Below, one piece after another: positions 61,793 to 64,000 of a stretch of 64,000 bases of DNA. The notes beneath the pieces were generated by a model. That model was not told where the DNA came from. It did no database searches and worked only from the letters and a program-made list of their open reading frames with translations. Numbering within the stretch: position 1 is the stretch's first letter; each line of letters begins with the position of its first letter. The stretch is taken from assembly GCA_021730285.1 (NCBI GenBank), contig CP082962.1:4535501-4599500 (forward strand), given 5' to 3'. This stretch comes from Desulfovibrio sp. JY. GTDB lineage: Bacteria; Desulfobacterota; Desulfovibrionia; Desulfovibrionales; Desulfovibrionaceae. The position numbers and the translations under genes are program-made.

Positions 61793-63556
61793 CTAGTTCT
61801 TCTTTGCCGCGTGACAGCCGGTGCAGTCCGTGGATTTGGGCACGGGCTTGGCCCCGGGGGCCTTGTCCGCAACCTTGCCGCTGATGCCCATGGCCGTGTG
61901 GCAGTTCATGCACTGGTTGTGGTAGGCGGCCTTGAGGGTCGGACGGGGCGTGGCGGCTGTTCCTTCCACGGCCGGGTGGCAGTTGCCGCAGCGCGGCGGC
62001 GTCTTGGAGGCGGGGCTCATGTGGTGGCAGCCCTGGCACACGGTGGTGTCCGTGGCGTGGAAAGCGCCGGCGAGCTTGTCGCCCTTCATGCCCGCGACCA
62101 GGGACAGCACGATCTTGCGGTGGGGCAGAACCGAAGGCTGGTAGTCCTTGGCCAGCGATCCGAGGGTCACGGTTTCGGGAATGTCCTCGACCGCGATGGT
62201 GGCCGTCTCGGAACGCTTGCCGGCCAGGAGCTTCTCGGCCAGGCCCGGGGCCATGGCGGCGGCGTCCTTGTCGCGGCGTTCCATGAACTCGGCCACGGAC
62301 TGTTCCAACGCGCCCTGGGGGGGCACGTGGCAGGAGCCGCACTGCGAGACGTCGCCCACGCCCTTTTTCATGGACGCGTGGCAGCCGGCGCACTCGGGCT
62401 TTTTCTGCTGCGCGGCATGGCAGCCGGCGCAGCTTTGCAGGGCCTCGACCTTGTGCATGGCCGCTTCGAGGGGCACGTAGCCGCCCTTCTCGTCGCCGGC
62501 CGGGGTGTGGCAGGCGGCGCAGGAGGTCAGCGCGGCATGGTGGCAGGAGACGCAGGTCTCGTTCTTGGATTCGTGATATTTGTGGTCAAAGGGCACCGGC
62601 GGCATGCCGTAGTCCTTGATCGGCTTGCCGTCCGCGCCGACCAGCGGTTTTTCCGCCTTGACCGGGCGGACCAGGGCGAAATCGGGCTGGCCGCGCTTGA
62701 TGCGCAGGTCGGCGTCGGCCGGGACCTTTTTGCGCGACGTCTCGGCAATGGCCTTCTGGTCCAGCGGACCGTGGCAGCCGGCGCAGGTGGTTGGTCCGGT
62801 CGCCACGTCCTTGCCGCCGGCAGCGGCGATGGAACGGTGGCAGGTCACGCATTCGCCGTGGGTGGCCAGGCGCAGGGACCGGATCTTCTCGGGCTTGCGG
62901 CCCTTGACGTCGGTGCCGGATTCGGTGTGGCAGTAGACGCAGGCTCCGGGCACCTTCTCGGGGGCCGGCGCGGCGATGGTCTTGCCGGCGGCCTCATCAT
63001 AGATGTGGTGGCAGGCGCCGCACTTGTTCTCGGATTCGGCCTGGGTGGCGGCGTGGCGGTAATGGAGCTTCTTGTCGACGACAAGGGGCTGCCAGTTGGA
63101 AGCCACGTCCGGGTTGCCGTTGTGGCAGCCCTTGCACTGCACGTCCGTGGGACCGGCCTTCATGCCGTCCTCGGCCATCTTCTTGTGGCAGCCGATGCAG
63201 TTGGCGTGAAAGGTTTCCTTGATCCTGTCGGCGTCCATGGGCTTGTCATCGCGCTGATAGGCCAGGAACATGGTGCCGTCCTTGTCGGACAGGTGGCAGG
63301 TGCCGCATTCCTTCTTGTAGAACTGTTTCTGTTTGCCCAAGGCGGCCGTGTGCTTGTCGTGCAGGAAGACGACCGGGGGCTGGGTGAGTGGGCCGAACTT
63401 TTTCAGTTCGTCGATGGAGAGGATGTCGGCTCGCAGCTTGTCGTCGCCCTGGGCCCTGGCCGCGCCCCCTCCAGCCATGAGTGAAAGCAGGCCGCCGGCC
63501 CCGAGCAGGGCCAGTGCGACAAGCAGCGAACCCGTGCGCTGTTTTGCGTTTTTCAT
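61793..63556 (-). CDS. hmcA: High-molecular-weight cytochrome c HmcA (16 hemes)
   Basis: 587 residues from the ATG at 63554-63556; the frame is open further upstream but not coding. It has a signal peptide ([18 protein letters not shown], cleaved after AARA). I count sixteen CxxCH motifs, the number known for HmcA, so all hemes are c-type and periplasmic. It receives electrons from hydrogenases through type I cytochrome c3 and delivers them to HmcB. It is about 40 residues longer than the D. vulgaris protein (545). First gene of the hmc operon. Confidence 0.95.
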   Translation of the reverse strand: MKNAKQRTGSLLVALALLGAGGLLSLMAGGGAARAQGDDKLRADILSIDELKKFGPLTQPPVVFLHDKHTAALGKQKQFYKKECGTCHLSDKDGTMFLAYQRDDKPMDADRIKETFHANCIGCHKKMAEDGMKAGPTDVQCKGCHNGNPDVASNWQPLVVDKKLHYRHAATQAESENKCGACHHIYDEAAGKTIAAPAPEKVPGACVYCHTESGTDVKGRKPEKIRSLRLATHGECVTCHRSIAAAGGKDVATGPTTCAGCHGPLDQKAIAETSRKKVPADADLRIKRGQPDFALVRPVKAEKPLVGADGKPIKDYGMPPVPFDHKYHESKNETCVSCHHAALTSCAACHTPAGDEKGGYVPLEAAMHKVEALQSCAGCHAAQQKKPECAGCHASMKKGVGDVSQCGSCHVPPQGALEQSVAEFMERRDKDAAAMAPGLAEKLLAGKRSETATIAVEDIPETVTLGSLAKDYQPSVLPHRKIVLSLVAGMKGDKLAGAFHATDTTVCQGCHHMSPASKTPPRCGNCHPAVEGTAATPRPTLKAAYHNQCMNCHTAMGISGKVADKAPGAKPVPKSTDCTGCHAAKKN

Positions 63557-63715
63557 ACCTTCTTCGACCTTCTGCTTGACTTGTTCACGTGTCCCGTCTC
63601 CCTTGGCCTCGATCCCTTGGCGCGTGTCCGGGGTCCGTTTTTCCGGTCCGGCTCGTCGGCGTGGTCCGGGCGGAAAAAAATTAGCCTTGACAGCACCGCA
63701 AAAAATTATCACGAT

Positions 63716-63725
63716 TTGCATGCAA
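63716..63725. promoter_or_regulatory. 10-bp palindrome upstream of hmcA
   Basis: TTGCATGCAA lies about 160 bases upstream of hmcA in the 294-base divergent gap 63557-63850. It is a candidate regulator site; a direct repeat TACGT...TACGT follows at 63727-63739. Confidence 0.35.
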
Positions 63726-63753
63726 TACGTGAGGTACGTCATTAGCGGCTTTC

Positions 63754-63767
63754 GTGAAATTTGTCAC
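63754..63767. promoter_or_regulatory. CRP/FNR-family-like operator between hmcA and the divergent gene
   Basis: GTGA-AATTTG-TCAC is the spacing and sequence of CRP/FNR-family half-sites (consensus TGTGA-N6-TCACA). It could serve either hmcA or the gene at 63851. No such regulator gene lies in the window. Confidence 0.45.
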
Positions 63768-63850
63768 CTGCTTTTTTGATTCCTGATACGAAACGTCGGG
63801 ATTTAGCCCCCCGACACAACGTCGGCCCCGGCCGCGGAGGCGCTCACAAG

Positions 63851-64000
63851 ATGGGAATAGTCCCAAAAAACAAGATAGATAGGAAAGGATTCACTGCCAA
63901 GACCGCGGACGGCGCGGCGGCGACGGTCCGATTCCTGAGCACCGAACAGCTCATCCTGCTTGATCAGGCCTTTGCGGCCTGGGTGGCCAAGGCGCGGGGG
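63851..64000 (+). CDS. Start of an unidentified gene, possible integrase-fold regulator (cut by window end)
   Basis: An open frame of 50 codons starts at ATG 63851, 10 bases after GGAGG, and continues past base 64000. It reads MGIVPKNKIDRKGFTAKTAD then FLSTEQLILLDQAFAAWVAK. The second part resembles the N-terminus of tyrosine-recombinase-like DNA-binding proteins. In Desulfovibrio such a fold is also fused to a tungstate-sensing domain (TunR). Only the beginning is visible, so this is a guess; the reading frame itself is well supported. Confidence 0.5.
   Translation, partial: MGIVPKNKIDRKGFTAKTADGAAATVRFLSTEQLILLDQAFAAWVAKARG

Noticed and set aside
63700-63740. Sigma-54-like ...TTGCA upstream of hmcA
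   Set aside because: TTGCA is present, but no GG doublet lies at the -24 distance.

Overview
The window is GC-rich, gene-dense bacterial chromosome. It most resembles a sulfate-reducing Desulfovibrionaceae (Desulfovibrio/Solidesulfovibrio type). The evidence is a complete hmcABCDEF operon with a 16-heme HmcA, a Desulfovibrio-type outer-membrane porin, a Desulfovibrio-type Rrf2 regulator next to cytochrome bd genes, and many PAS-rich signalling proteins. This placement is inferred from gene content only. I saw no tRNA, rRNA, CRISPR array, insertion sequence or prophage.

Layout, left to right. (a) 1-4043: the 5' part of a phenylacetate-CoA ligase gene, a probable methyltransferase relic, then rpsF-rpsR-rplI-dnaB on the minus strand. 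(b) 4237-16488: an RsbU-like phosphatase, two tandem nitroreductases (one fused to a ferredoxin), a lone receiver protein, a sulfotransferase/dynamin-like GTPase/lipoprotein group, an RsbV/RsbW-like pair, a YkgJ-type cysteine-cluster protein, and an L,D-transpeptidase lipoprotein overlapping an unknown gene. (c) 16855-22533: a compact chemosensory cluster, cheW-mcp-cheA-STAS-cheY, without cheR or cheB. It is followed by an unknown gene behind a near-perfect sigma-28 promoter. (d) 23853-29490: glycerate 2-kinase, NudC, an Rrf2-family regulator and cydAB. (e) 29658-38201: a Fur-box-like site before an HD-GYP gene, then porin, TetR regulator, SGNH esterase and an RND efflux pair.

(f) 38277-50952, minus strand: a long co-oriented run. 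It starts with a four-gene Anbu/alpha-E/ATP-grasp/transglutaminase cluster. A signalling cassette follows: a CheA-type kinase with two periplasmic binding domains, CheX, a receiver, a PAS kinase and a PAS-GGDEF cyclase, several joined by 4-base ATGA overlaps. The run ends with eboD and eboE. (g) 52040-63556, minus strand: the hmc transmembrane redox operon, followed by a universal stress protein, a single receiver, a receiver-PAS-PAS kinase and a GAF-PAS kinase. At the right edge a divergent gene begins and runs out of the window.

Common themes are electron flow across the membrane (Hmc, cytochrome bd, flavin nitroreductases), oxygen/redox/iron regulation, and stacked two-component, chemosensory and c-di-GMP signalling. 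Several intergenic regions carry copies of three palindromic terminator cassettes. All but one are oriented with the gene that ends beside them. The best candidates for new biology are the sigma-28-controlled unknown gene at 22958, the eboDE pair behind the signalling cassette, and the double-binding-domain CheA-like kinase.
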